The translations under genes and the position numbers were made by a program. A stretch of 64,000 nt of DNA from Nilaparvata lugens (lineage: Eukaryota > Arthropoda > Insecta > Hemiptera > Delphacidae), in contig NC_052511.1 of the NCBI RefSeq assembly GCF_014356525.2, positions 12,151,175-12,215,174 on the forward strand, read 5' to 3'. A model generated the notes under the pieces. That model was not told where the DNA came from. It ran no database searches and worked only from the letters and a program-made list of their open reading frames with translations. This document shows, one piece after another, positions 1-12,240 of the stretch. Numbering within the stretch: position 1 is the stretch's first letter; each line of letters opens with the position of its first letter.

Positions 1-2
1 TT

Positions 3-1260
3 ATGGAAGAACCACATCGCATCCTGGAGCCCACATCGGCGACTTCAAGGGCGGAAGATGTCGCGCAGGAGAAACGCCCATGCACCGCCGTCCCAGAGGT
101 CCAGACGTCTGTACTTCACACTACAGAATCCCCACCGCTGACCGAAGACCACACACTCATCCCGCTATATTGGGCAAACATCATCCTGGAAGTAGTAAAA
201 AATTCATATGAAGGAAACACACGAGCAAATGAAGAAATAATGAAGAAGTCCGACAGATGCGGATAGCAAGTGAACAAGGTTTCGGAAAACAGGAACAAAG
301 GTTGAAGGAAGCAGCAGAGGAAAGCAGGATGGTAACACGGCAAATCGAGGGGGATCATCAGACAATAAAAATCAATATTGGACCAGAGACTGAGCCCATG
401 CATGCAGAAGCAAACATACTCGACGAGGAGGTCATAAAACAGGCAGGTGAACATGACACATATAAGGAAGACCAACCTACCGAGAATGTCAAGACTGAAG
501 TCGTGCCACACCCCGCAGAACGCCGAGAGGAGCCGGACGACATCGCCCGCCAAGCTGAGGATGACATCGATAGCGTAGAGGGACAACCCGTACCACCACC
601 CGCAGAATGCCAAGAGAAGCCGGACGACATCACCCGCCAGGCCGAGGACGACATCCATCAGGTAGAGGGACAGCCCATACCACCGCGCGCCGGACACCAG
701 GAGTCCAAGGATGTTGCCCGCCGAGTGGAAGAGCAGCCCGGACCGCCGACCGCCCACATCACCGTCCATCCACCGAAGACAGCGCCTGCAACATACAAAC
801 CCAATACTCATGAAGATAACCCACAAAACAATAGAAGTAAAACAGAAACCCACAACAAATCAAAATCAAAACAAAAACCGAAAACTATGAATCAAAACCA
901 CAAACAAGAAGAACACAATACGTCCAAAAAGAAAACAACTAGTAGAGTGCATTTACACCGCCGTCATATAAGGCTGAAATCCTACATCAAATCTTTTACC
1001 AGCATGCAAGAAAAAAGGAAAATAATAGTAAGAAGAATCTATTCACACCGCAGTCATGTCCGGTTAAAACCAAACAGACATTACACCAGCATGCAGAAAA
1101 GTAAAGCATTATTTGGAAAAACCCAAGGACACCACCGGCATGTCAGGTTTAAAAGATCAAACTGCATGTTACCGGCCGACCAAGAGGAAATGAATTTGTA
1201 AGAATTGATTTACACCACCGGCACATTCGTTTAAACCAAGTTTGATAAAACGGATAGTTG
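3..1260 (+). pseudogene. Decayed repeat-rich ORF, probably from a retroelement
   Basis: Two overlapping open frames (3-266, 87 codons; 257-1201, 314 codons) read as one protein broken by a frameshift near 257-266, because a charged helix-like stretch runs across the break. The middle (about 510-760) has two and a half tandem units of about 28 residues with the core PDDIARQAEDDI followed by EGQPVPP. The C-terminal part has basic units starting HRRHIRLK, HRSHVRLK and HRHVRFK about 30 residues apart. A fourth unit (LHHRHIRLN, about 1204-1245) lies past the stop in another frame, so the 3' end is also shifted. This stretch is more GC-rich than its surroundings. I recognise no domain. A G-run at 1308-1312 could be a polypurine tract before an LTR, but no second LTR is visible. 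A repetitive host gene exon is the alternative. Confidence 0.4.
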
Positions 1261-3330
1261 CAAATTGGAAGGAAAACTTGAAACAAATACTGAAATCAAA
1301 TTTAGATGGGGGCTTAAGGAATAATTTTTGAATTAATTTGGAAGCTACGTTGTGAATACATAATCATCAAACTTGTCATAATCACAGCCTACCCATGAAT
1401 CACATCTTTGCAAACTAGCATCTTTCTACTACAGCCTAATCCATCAACATAACCTAAACTTCGCCGCATCTCAGCTAATAAGGAAATATTATTAATCCAC
1501 ATCAAATGAAGAAATTATTATCAACTTTAATAACAGAAGAAAATAAAACTACGAAACAACATTAAAAATTTACCAACCTAATCAAGCCGTCTGCCTCATG
1601 CTACAATCATCACAGAAACAATCGCCTGGTATCGTCTGCACAACTGAAAAACAGAAACAAAATTATATTATCCACGGAAAATAATTATAAATTAGAAATA
1701 ACATGAAATTAGTAGTGAATAGGAGGAAAGAAAATAAACAAAGTTTATTTGAAAAAATGTGTAAATCTAACCTCGAAATACAGAATCGATCAAGAAAAAT
1801 CTATTCAGAACCAAAGCCTGTTCGATAATTTTCTTCGTCCCACCAACCAATGTGTACGAAATCCTAGAGTCAATATTAATAGAATCAAAGCAATATCGTT
1901 ATTCAATTATTGTAACCTATTATTAATGTGAAATTATAAGCAAAACGCAACCAAAAATATATATTTATGTTAATTTGCACGAAATGCGCATGTTCTATGT
2001 CATATATGAATGTATCTCTAAAAAACTCCAAAGAAATGAAATTCTTACCTTTAAATGTGAAATTTATTACTGTTGCATCAAAAGATCATGAATTGTAATT
2101 CAAATTGATAATGTAAGACTTAATATTTGTAACCAACATGATAAAAATCAAGAAAGCCATTTCAAGGGTAACCCTGTTTGTACGCAACGTACTAAGCGCA
2201 AATAAGAAATTGCTCGAGTCAAACGGTAGACGATTGTCAAGTCACCGAAGTAAAATCACACTCTCACCCAATTTATGTAAAAGCCAAACCAAAGAGTCGA
2301 AACCTGTAATAACTATGAAAAAATGATGAAAGTCTATATTTGTTGCAAATACTATTCAAATCTTAAGAAGTAATATGTGAAATCTTGTATATTTGTTATA
2401 ATTATGGGTCTGCTCATAAGCCACCCGTGAATGGAAGTTGTGGAGTTGTTTTAATGAAGGATCCAAGAGACCTCATTAATTATTGTATTTCGATTGTATC
2501 CAATGAAAGGAACAATCAATTATTTATTTTTCGTAGCCAAAAGTGCACGATATATTGTTTTTAGTGTTAAGTGTTGAGTTTTCGTAGAAGTAAGGAGATG
2601 AAATAGTGTATTCATCACAATATCGGATTTTTCAAATAGTCATTGTTTCGACTCGTCTCCCAATTACCTATTTAAAATATCCTGGGGGCTTTTGTGTGAT
2701 GAATTTTTCAAATAGATCTCACGAGAAGAGAGAAAAATTGTGATTACCTTTTAAAATGAAAGAATTTGCTAAAGGAATAGTTAGCGACCGAGCGATAAAG
2801 CTTACTTATCAATAACTGTATATTTGATAAGAGTACCGTTCTGTACTGAATATTTTTCTAGGAAAATTATTCAATAAAATTATAATTATTTTGCGAATAA
2901 AGCACAAATTATTTATGAATCGCTCACCGATTTTGAGGTTACACTTGTTTACTATCGATCAGATGTTTTTAAAACAGTTCGAACGCAGCTGACTGATTCA
3001 AAGCATTGTCAAATATCATACCGTTCTCATGCAAGGTAAAATATCATTCCTAAAAATTATAAAACTATCAATAAAGGATCAAGAATTTCAAAATAAAAAA
3101 TAAAATATATGTATTATTGTTGAAATTATTTATTATTTAAGAAATTGTATTATGCGTCGGGTCTTATTGTAACTAAATAGGTCATAGCATGAAATTCTAT
3201 TATTGATAAAATGGCAGAAATTAATTATAATAATCTCAAACCTAATGAAAATTGTACAAGAATATTAATTTATTAATAATTTAATTCAACTGAACCACAT
3301 GGTAATTAAATCTCTATGGCAGGTCTAAGC
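1261..3330. other. AT-rich DNA without recognisable genes
   Basis: Only short ORFs (about 60 codons at 1749 and 2138) with no family resemblance or coding bias. The string TGGGGGCT occurs at 1307 and again at 2684, which would fit a retroelement polypurine tract, but no matching LTR pair was found. Confidence 0.5.
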
Positions 3331-4170
3331 CAATCACAGTGCATAGAAATAGCACCAAGACGGTGATCGTTTGAAAGCAACACATGTTAATCTATTATCA
3401 GACAACAACCCTGCCTTATCAGTTACACTAGCACATGTACATTGTATGAGAGGAACTATGTCTACAAGATTAAGCAGTTTTAAGAATTACATAAATTAAA
3501 TTATTATTGTAATTAAGGAATTGTATTCTACTACTTGCCACTGACGTCATGTTTACGTCACAAGCGTTCTACCAATGGCAAATTTTTATGCAAATTATTA
3601 CATCGAGATTCTGAGAAGCAAGGTCTAGCCTAAAAGCTTAGAGAAAACAGCAGCACTTCCCTTTTGAAATCCTTACCGTGTAGATCTCTTTTATAGTTAC
3701 CAAAGACCTATTTGTAAAATTTCTTGTTCGATTTTAAATGTTTTATTTGTGAGCCGATATTTTAGGCCAATCTATTTGTTATTTATAAATTTCTGTTTTC
3801 ATCAATCGATAAATTTAAAAGCTTAAAGTAAATTATCCCTTAATTAATTCGGTGAAGGAGATATTTAAATTAAAATCCCCACGTGCTGAAATTGAAGCCT
3901 GGATTGCCGCCGATCAAACGATTTTTGATCTATAGAAGAAAACCACGACCGCCAAGGAAGTTCACGTGAGTTATAAGTCATAAGGGGCCCCAATCTACGC
4001 TTCGAAAATATTTCAGTGCAGAAAAACATAAATTTTTCTTCGTTAAATTATTGGCCACGCCGACAAGCGCTTTAACATTAAGAGCCTAGAATTTATTCAT
4101 ATTTAATTTCTAAGAATTTGTAGTTGATTAGCTATCCTCCGCTGCCTGAACCACGACCCCGAGCATTTTA
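3331..4170. promoter_or_regulatory. Possible promoter-like or LTR-like segment
   Basis: A palindromic CRE (TGACGTCA, 3542-3549) is followed by a second half-site TTACGTCA (3553-3560) and CCAAT at 3572-3576. More GC-rich sequence follows, with a donor-like GTGAGT near 3967. This could be a promoter and first exon, or the regulatory end of the retroelement at the window start. No transcript-level evidence is available. Confidence 0.25.
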
Positions 4171-5063
4171 AAAATATTTTATAATTCATTTTTTCACTAT
4201 TTTTTCAAAATTGTTCAATGTTATCAATCGTAAAATTCTGTTGAATCACGCATGGTATCATGCAAGCACAAGAAATTTTTTAACTATTCTGTTAATGCCA
4301 AATTATTATCAACCTGTAAATCAAATCCTGAATCTGCACTGTATGATTACATATTTTATTGTAATATATTTCAGTTTTGTTAATTCGCTTTCTGAGTTCG
4401 ATTATTTCTTAAGCCTGTCAATTATTGTGTCTGATACGTTCTATATCATCAAGAACCGATCGAATACGATCATTGAAATAATTGAATCAAGCTGGATATT
4501 GGAACAGGTCTAAGTGGATGTAGCGAGTGGGGTCAGATCGAGATATTTATTCTTTGTCCTTACCTGCTCATACATCAGCTTTTATCTGTTACCTACCTCG
4601 ACTTAGGAGCGAATGCATCAATTGTACAGCAGAGGCAGCCATAGATCATATAAATTCCTACAATAGAGCTTAAAACCCGACAAGACTCTGTTCTCGAAAT
4701 ATATTCTGAACGATATTTGGTTCAAATACCATATTTTTAATCCTTCAGAACTTATTAGAGACGCAGTCCCGTAAATTAGCTACATCGGGATTTTTGCTCG
4801 ACCTGTATGATTTTGTATGCTCATTCTTCACAGGTAATAATTTTAAGGTATCCGTATTCAGTGTTTAGCGTCCGCTACACTACTTATAAAAGTTTCATCA
4901 TTATACAATCTGTCATTAGAAGAATCAAGGGTGAGCGAGCGTTTAGGCCTCCCGCGATTCCGACAATTGTATGAATCTTGTAGTGAATCAATCAGTCTGG
5001 TGTTCACTCAGCGTCCACACACGCATTGCAAAATTTATAGCCTCTACACCATTGACTCAGTAC
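4171..5063. other. AT-rich DNA, nothing recognised
   Basis: One 100-codon ORF (4211-4513) has no recognisable domain and typical AT-rich chance composition. No repeats were noticed. Confidence 0.5.
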
Positions 5064-5290
5064 AAGATTCACCCTACATGTGTGAAGCCATCAAATACCG
5101 CTCCACATGATTTGCCGGCCCAACGTGAGGCATTTGGATACAGCACTACATGATTTGGCAAATCTCTCTACATATGTGAGGCGAGTAAAATACAGCCCCA
5201 CATGATTTGCCGGCCCAACGTGAGGCATTTAGATTCAGCACTACATGATTTGGCAAATCTCTCTACATATGTGAGCCGTTAAAAAACGCA
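5064..5290. repeat. 95-bp tandem repeat built from ~47-bp half units
   Basis: The string CCACATGATTTGCC starts at 5103 and recurs at 5198, giving a 95-bp period over about 2.3 copies. Within each unit, CCACATGATTTGCC and CTACATGATTTGGC alternate, and a TACATATGTGAG-type string closes each half. The 95-bp unit therefore looks like a doubled ~47-bp ancestor, a higher-order structure typical of satellite DNA. Confidence 0.85.
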
Positions 5291-8200
5291 CCACAATATC
5301 TGTAGTGCAAACAACGCACCTGAAGGTATTGGAAGTTGGATGCTATATAAATATGCAGTTAGAGCTTATAGAAAACAACTGACATGTGAATTTGCATCAA
5401 TAATGAGACGCAAATAAGGAGTTTTATATCTCCAATTAGATAAAATTGGCAATGCGAAAAGAGTGATTGGACTTTCTTATCATATTCAGGTTATTGAAAA
5501 TGCATTTCATTGGAGAAGAGAACCAACCAAGTAGTGCTGTGGAAAGATTCTGATGATACGATTGATATGGAAATTCAGATCATCCAATTCATTCAATAAG
5601 AATTGATCATTCATTAAAGAATATGAGAAAATTGTCATGCCATTCCATTGTTTTCATTCCATAGTCTTTTCATTCATCGAGTGGATTATCATGCAGATTC
5701 AATGCATTATAAATTCAGTCAAACAACAAACTATAATGAGTTGAACAATGAATTTGATTATCATTAATCATGGTCACTTGTTCATCAATAATAATAATAT
5801 TTTTTCATTATTTATCTGAAAAATAACATCTGTATCAATTCTTTGTAGTTTAAAATCAGTAGATAGTTTGCAGATAGGTTGTGAGTCTACAAGTTCTACT
5901 GTATGCTGTTTGGAACACAAAAAAGTAATTTGACTAATACGAAAACATGATTGGTTAGTATCCGATTCTCAAATCCCATTGTAGTATTATACGAGGAGCA
6001 ATTGAAGCTAGTATATAGTATTCAAACTACAGTAATTACTCAATTTCGAAAATTATTCCAACCCAAATAACAATATCTCTATAAAAGTAATACATATAGC
6101 ATACTATAGGCTTATGTGTAGTATATACCTGTAGGTAGACTACTATTTTTTCAAATTGACATACAAATTACGCCAGACTACTGCAATTTAAAAAATGAAT
6201 CCGAACACATAATTCATCTTCCACATGAATCATTTCCAGTATTGTCCGCTTGTTGACCCATTTGTAACGTAAAGGTTTTACGGCTAACCGGTAGACACGT
6301 TCCTAATCAAACGCAATAACCATTCCAGTCTTGCAGCTGTATTAAAACTAATGCCAGTGCTCATCTTCAGTTAGCATAGCATCCATTTTTCTCGAAGATT
6401 ACCACTAATAGCATTACTGGCAGAAGCTCAGCTGTGTGCTGAAGACTTGCGTAATTATTTGTGGTATTTGGGTAAATAGGTCCGCAGTTAGATAGTTTTC
6501 AGTTCACCGACTGTCAATGAACTTGTCCCAGTGCAGAGTTTACCTACGCTTCAACGGAAATGTCATTAGTGCAACATAATAGCACTGATCTTGAGACAAA
6601 TGCTTATTTTCATAGCACCGGTCTGCAGTGGTTATGGGTCGTGACAAAGCTATTTTTCAGGCATCTATAAATAGTAGTTTTTGTACATACAGTAATAATA
6701 ATACAATACTAATAATGTGTCGTACAATAGTACTCTATTAACAATAGTTATTACGACGATTACAATGTTTATTACGACGATTTCGGGTTAAAACATGTTC
6801 AGTAGATCAGTAGGTTAATCATGAAAAGAGAGTCGTTGTCGTGTAGTCGTGGTGTCGTATAGTTGAAGCTTTGAAACATGTTACCTGAGACTAACTTCAA
6901 ACATAAATAATCTTATTTCGACTCTTTGGCCGAATAATAGGCCTATATCTCTTATCGTTTGATAAGTTACTGTTTTTCAAACAATCTGAACAAGAAATAT
7001 GGGAATTTATCGATCTTGAATTACTACCCTACTTTTCGAAATGCTGGATCTCACTTGATGTTTATCATAGAGAAAAAGATCTTGAGTTTTTCCTTTGTGA
7101 AACAAGTCCTTTTCTAAATTATTAGTTTGAAGAGTGTAGAAGTTGAAAAGATAATTTATTCGTTTGGTTGAGGATAATGATTAGAAAAACTGTGGAAATA
7201 TCGCGGTTCTGAATTATGCTCTCAGGCCAGTATTGTTCCATGTCATCTGAGGGACTCAAACTCGAAATGAAGCTGTACTAACGACATATTTATTTAAATA
7301 TCGAAATATATAAAATTTGGAATTATCAAAAACTACCACAATAACATCTCCACGACTTCATGAAAAGTCGAAATTGGTACCCCATTGTTTCAAGATGTAT
7401 GTACGATTTGAAAGTTTTATTGTGCTTTATAGATTCAATATCAAGAAACGACTTGTATCATTAATCTATAAATTATATGAAGCTAATATTATTTAATGAC
7501 AGAGTGTACAGACATTTAGACGTGGATATTTTATGAATAGTTTGTCTGCTAGTAGGATGTAATTAATAACCGAAGTATGCAGAGTACAAAATATGTCATT
7601 ATTTCTTGCATTATATGAATACGCAGTCGAAATTTAAATAAAATACAGAAGTGACATAAAATCTGCAAGTAATTATTACATATATTATGTTGTCGAGGAA
7701 TTATTGTGATATTTGTCCAACCACGGTACTAAAATTGAAGCTTTAATAGCATGGCATTCAGTGAGACTTGTTGTTGCTTGTTGAAAATACTGTGCCTTAG
7801 AGCTAGTTCTTTTTTAGAATACTGAACTTACATTTTACGTATGTCTGCGCCGAGTTTACAGTAGCAAGAGATTTTACTATCACAATAACGTTTTATCTCT
7901 TCCAAAAATGCATACAGTTGAAGAAGAAATGGAAGAGAATGAATGCTATTCTATGTATCTTCTTGAAGTTCTTGAAGTGGGTAGTAATTACTACTGTCTC
8001 TCAAATACAGAAAATGAATGATGAATTCAGAAAAGCCATTGAAAAATCCAAAGTGAATTTTTTTGTAATTTCACTGCAGGTGTCATTGTCTTTAGTACCT
8101 ACATTCTTCAACTTAGTAGCTTTTCAACTATATATACTTTACTCTCTGAAATTGTATCATTTCCATATTACTAAGGTAGGAGCATCTTTAGATTAAGTAA

Positions 8201-8877
8201 TGCTCAAATGAGGGTCTGTATCCATTGGCGTTATGCTCTATTACAGAAGAAAGAGGTTGATCCCATTCTTATATTTATATTATAGAGGTGTTTATTTAGA
8301 GGTGTGATTTAGAGATAGTTAGTTAGTTAGTTCCGAATCTAATTAGGCCTATGCAAATTTCAAGTTTGACGTTTCTCATTGGTAATAGATGAAACACAAC
8401 TATACGAGAATTATATTTATAACTCGTAAAGATAGATCACAGAACCAGTAGACATACACGAAACACAAAAACTAAAACATTTAGTAGACAACCACTATTG
8501 AAAGTGAACAAAGATGTCAATTTTAGGTGTCTGTTTAGCGAATATGCATACCTTGTATACTGTCTTGGAAATCTACAACACCCAATCAACAAGTCATCTG
8601 AACACCTGAACAACGTATCAATATAATTTATGAATCTTGTCTTTTCAAGGTATTTCATCCAGTTTTCAGATTGGAAAATTTATAAATATGCCTATGGAAA
8701 TCTATTGGACTACATCTATAATCATGATTTTCAAATACTTGGAATCTATAGTTTTAATTTCTTGTCTATGGGAATCGAATATGTCTTTAATCGAATCTAT
8801 AGTTTCAGTTGTAAAATTCTCAATCTTTCTGAATCCTTCTGGTTCTGGTTCTCCATCGAAGAATAGTATCCTCTTCT
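5291..8877. other. AT-rich non-coding stretch
   Basis: No gene seen. A TATATAAA box-like string lies near 5343. The string TTATTACGACGATT occurs twice near 6748-6783. The 92-codon ORF at 7918-8196 and those at 8437-8888 show no family features. Confidence 0.5.
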
Positions 8878-9351
8878 ATGATGTATGAAAAACAGTTCCT
8901 CACCCGAACCATTTACACTCAAATTCTGCTTGATTACATTATTGCGAATTGTGAGTCAATATTCGCCACCCACTCCCGCAATCGCTCACACCTTTTTCCG
9001 CCGCATTCCATCGTCTTCCTCCTCAATTTCCTCCTCCACATCCTCACCTTCCTCCAACACATATCAGAAGATCGCGAAAGTGAAAAGTGGGTCGATAACG
9101 GTCAGATTCGACCAGCCCTTTTTCCGTGTCTGCAGTTAGATAACTGTCGATTTGTATCCATATGTATATATCTCATACAATATAAAACGAGTTCCCCACT
9201 CTTTATATATGTACTGAATGGGTCTGTACATGTATTTTGTAGAGTTGTGAGTGCTTTAACAGAACCGGTCGACTTCTTCAACGAATGTCAGACATTATCA
9301 TCTTTACGATCTTGGCGGAGTACTGAAACAATTTTAATTACGAGCACATAA
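8878..9351 (+). other. Unassigned 157-codon ORF, coding status uncertain
   Basis: The longest + strand ORF in this part of the window overlaps an 84-codon ORF in another frame (8885-9139), which contains a serine run followed by IAKVKSGSITVRFDQPFF. The stretch is less AT-rich than its flanks. Neither frame matches a family I know. A short exon or untranslated exon is possible: an AG at 9073 and a CTGCAG at 9132-9137 could be acceptors. Chance is also possible. Confidence 0.15.
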
Positions 9352-11083
9352 AGTGAGTCTCGCGGCTGACTATGTGACACCAATAACTGACCCCTGCCAT
9401 ACAATTGCCCGCCGATCTTATCCTGTAAGACTTCACTTATTATTATCCATCCGTCCATTGTGGTTCTATCCATGGTAGAACCGACAACCATTTCTTACAC
9501 AACCCTGCACTATCATAGTAAAATATGGTAAACAATCTTTGTTTTTGCATACAATAAATCTTTGAATGCAAAATGTAATTGGATTCGTACCTACTTCATT
9601 GTTTATCACATGATTTATGGAATCAATTTGTAATGATTATTTTCTCTGGAGCAGAGTACTTCCTAGTACGAGAGGAGTATGTATGATGCAATAACACTGT
9701 TCTTTCAAGGCCTCTGAAAAATATGAATTATGGAATGAAACTTGTTACCTTATCTACAATGAAAGCTTGGAACATTGAGAGATGTATTTCAGCTATGATA
9801 ATTCATAAAACTTTATTCAGAGATTGAATTTCTTAACTGAGGAGTTGAGAAAGCAACTGAAGCTACTGTTGGACTACCATGCAATGGATGTTGCTCTAAC
9901 ATCTTTAAACATTTTGATCAAGAAAGCGAATTGATTGAAATTCAAACTTTGATCCTACGTTAAAAAATGAATAGCAAATCAGGAAATCTACTTTGATCTT
10001 AATTGAAAGTGGAATTTATGCAATATTAAAAGAAATATATTGATGAAAAATAATGCTCCTAGTACTTTATTCAATACATACCCAATGGTTCATGAAATAA
10101 TGAATATAATTCTTTTCTATGCAGTCTAAAGTGTATAAAACACTTTTTCCATGAGACGGTTAGAAATTCCAATTTGACAAAAATGTATACTATGATAATT
10201 TTTTTCTAAAAACAATGCATTGTCGCTATATAAAATATTATTTGTTCAATTGATGATATAATTTTTTTACAGGTAAGTTATTCCTGCATGGTGCTTGAAT
10301 TCGTGTGAAAGAAAAGCTTGAAGATTTCCACTTGCACAAATAATGAATACCGTACAGGTAATGTTGGCATTAACTCAATTCCGTATATTTCTGTTTCATA
10401 TACACTCATGCATCATTTGTTCATTTCTCTATCTCCTATGTTCAAGTTATAAATTGATTTGTGAATTTGTTTTCTTATTGTATGTAAAAGATCCTTGAGC
10501 CTTGAATGATGATTTTATTTGTATCTGTCTTGAATTTCCAGTTGAATCAAAATGTGGAAATTAAATAGGGTGATCTTGAAAACACTGAGAAACTCGTCAA
10601 CACAAGAATTTCGAATTAGCTTGAGATACGAGTACCTGTTGGTATAGAAAATACTACACTGTAATTTGATTGGTGTCCATTTCGGTATTAAAATTTAAAT
10701 GGGATGTTATTGCTGAACAATAGGAATGAATCTCACTGGAATGGACAATGAATTCAATTACTAAGCTAGCAGGTGAAATAATATCTCGACTATTGTCTAT
10801 AGCCCAATTGGTACAACAATGGAAATGATCATAATGGAAAATAATACTGAACTTATGAATCCAAAAAGAAGGGAGCAATAGTAAATTCGAGTAATTTCAA
10901 TTGAAAATTTATGAAATGAGATTCATATTGTTATATGAATAATCATGTCTACTATTCTCTCAGTTTCATTCCTTCAAGAAATATAATATAATTGTGATAA
11001 CATCATCATTAGCTATCAAGAAATCTTTAGGCGGCAATAGCTTTATACTTGAGAATTTAATATTCCTTCCCTAATTGAAAGCT
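9352..11083. other. AT-rich DNA, nothing recognised
   Basis: No gene or repeat was recognised. A 15-base string resembling the rRNA sarcin-ricin loop at 9661 stands alone and is listed under rejected items. Confidence 0.5.
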
Positions 11084-11372
11084 AAGTCATAGACATATTG
11101 AATGAAAAAGACTAAGAAATTGTCAAAAAACCACTGATTTATTGACAATTAGAAAGACCGGTTTCGGTTATTACACCATTGTCAATCTCTGATAAGGTTT
11201 ATGCCTTGACTAAAAGGTTTATCAGAGATTGACAATGGTGTAATAATCGAAACCGTTCTTCCTAATTGTCAATAAATCAGTGGTTTTTTGACAATTTCTT
11301 GGTCTTTTTCATTCAATATGAATAATTACCACAATATCAACTTCTCAACTACACAAAAAGTCATAGACATAT
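11084..11372 (+). mobile_element. Hairpin retroposon, family A, copy 1
   Basis: The element (11099-11357) is flanked by a 15-bp direct repeat, AAGTCATAGACATAT, at 11084-11098 and 11358-11372. The body to 11317 is a long inverted repeat: the left arm starts TGAATGAAAAAGAC and the right arm ends CTTTTTCATTCA, with a loop around 11200. About 40 unpaired bases follow (ATGAATAATTACC to CTACACAAA). The arms carry the motif ACCGAAACCGG, which also occurs in the linear tail-like repeat near 26.0 kb. Long target duplications plus a distinct 3' tail indicate LINE-type mobilisation despite the MITE-like body. Confidence 0.85.
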
Positions 11373-11699
11373 CGTGCAAATAAATATTTATCTAGGATAA
11401 GATAATCTTATAGATAAATTCAAATTCATCATTTACACGAATTTTAAATCTCAGTTTCAATAAATGATAATCCAATTTACCACATGGGAGATGAATCATT
11501 GTTATTCTTTCGAGTGACTGACCTTATTAGATAAAATTCCTTCACAATGTTCAAATCTATTCTGTATCAATAGATTCCAAGTCTATCAATTATCATTTTT
11601 CTTCACCATGTACAAATATTTCTCATATTCAGAAAGAATTTTATTTCTCGAACTATCGTGTGCAACTTAGCTGTAGTTGTATTGGGGAGGATCATTATT
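11373..11699. other. AT-rich spacer
   Basis: No feature recognised. Confidence 0.5.
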
Positions 11700-12240
11700 T
11701 CTAGGTAATTATGTTCCTAAACACGAAAACGGTTTCGAAAATCGGCTGCATTGAATGGCAGTCAAGATCGTCTTACATCAGCTGTTATTCTGCAATCATC
11801 ATCGATGAAAAGTAGAGGTTATTAACCGTAAAGAGCAGAGCTCTGCTTTGATTCCGCCGATTTATTCTGCGCTTTCCGATTTCAGTTTCTAGCTGGTCTC
11901 TGACGGTGCGTTTGTTTTGGGCAATTTTGTGAGTGACTGCTAACTGCTGCTATAAAGGCAACCAATCAAAACCGCAGGTGGTCTTCAAACAGCCGGATAC
12001 GTGAAAGCCGGAAAATAGAGACTGGTGGCAACTGGCAACACGCGCTGTTGCTTTCGGTTACCTTTCTATTTTTGTTTTCATCTTTCTCTCATTGTTCACC
12101 GCGGTGACCAAAGGAATTCCCGGTTTAATGATCCTTCAAATTTCGTTTTCATCGAGAAAGAATGGACCTGCTCCAGTGATTTAAGACAGCTGCCTTCAAT
12201 GTCAATTGAAATTGTGCTGTAATCACTGCTGGTATTGAAT
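11700..12240. promoter_or_regulatory. GC-richer unique island with TATA- and CCAAT-like strings
   Basis: About 11720-12130 is clearly richer in G+C than its neighbours and is not one of the repeats seen elsewhere. CTATAAAGG (11951) is followed closely by CCAATC. It contains no convincing ORF; the 65-codon frame at 12025 is unconvincing. Candidate promoter or enhancer; speculative. Confidence 0.25.

Noticed and set aside
116..853. 245-codon minus-strand ORF opposite the repeat-rich + strand frame
   Set aside because: It is the antisense shadow of the + strand tandem repeats; its own repeats mirror them and no domain is visible.
1308..4170. A ~2.8-kb LTR following the ORF at the window start
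   Set aside because: A G-rich tract and promoter-like strings fit, but no second LTR, primer-binding site or target duplication can be seen.
5064..5290. CRISPR-like array
   Set aside because: Adjacent units with no unique spacers, in an insect genome; it is a plain tandem repeat.
9661..9676. TCCTAGTACGAGAGGA, like the sarcin-ricin loop of large-subunit rRNA
   Set aside because: No flanking rRNA sequence on either side; a 15-base match alone is likely chance.
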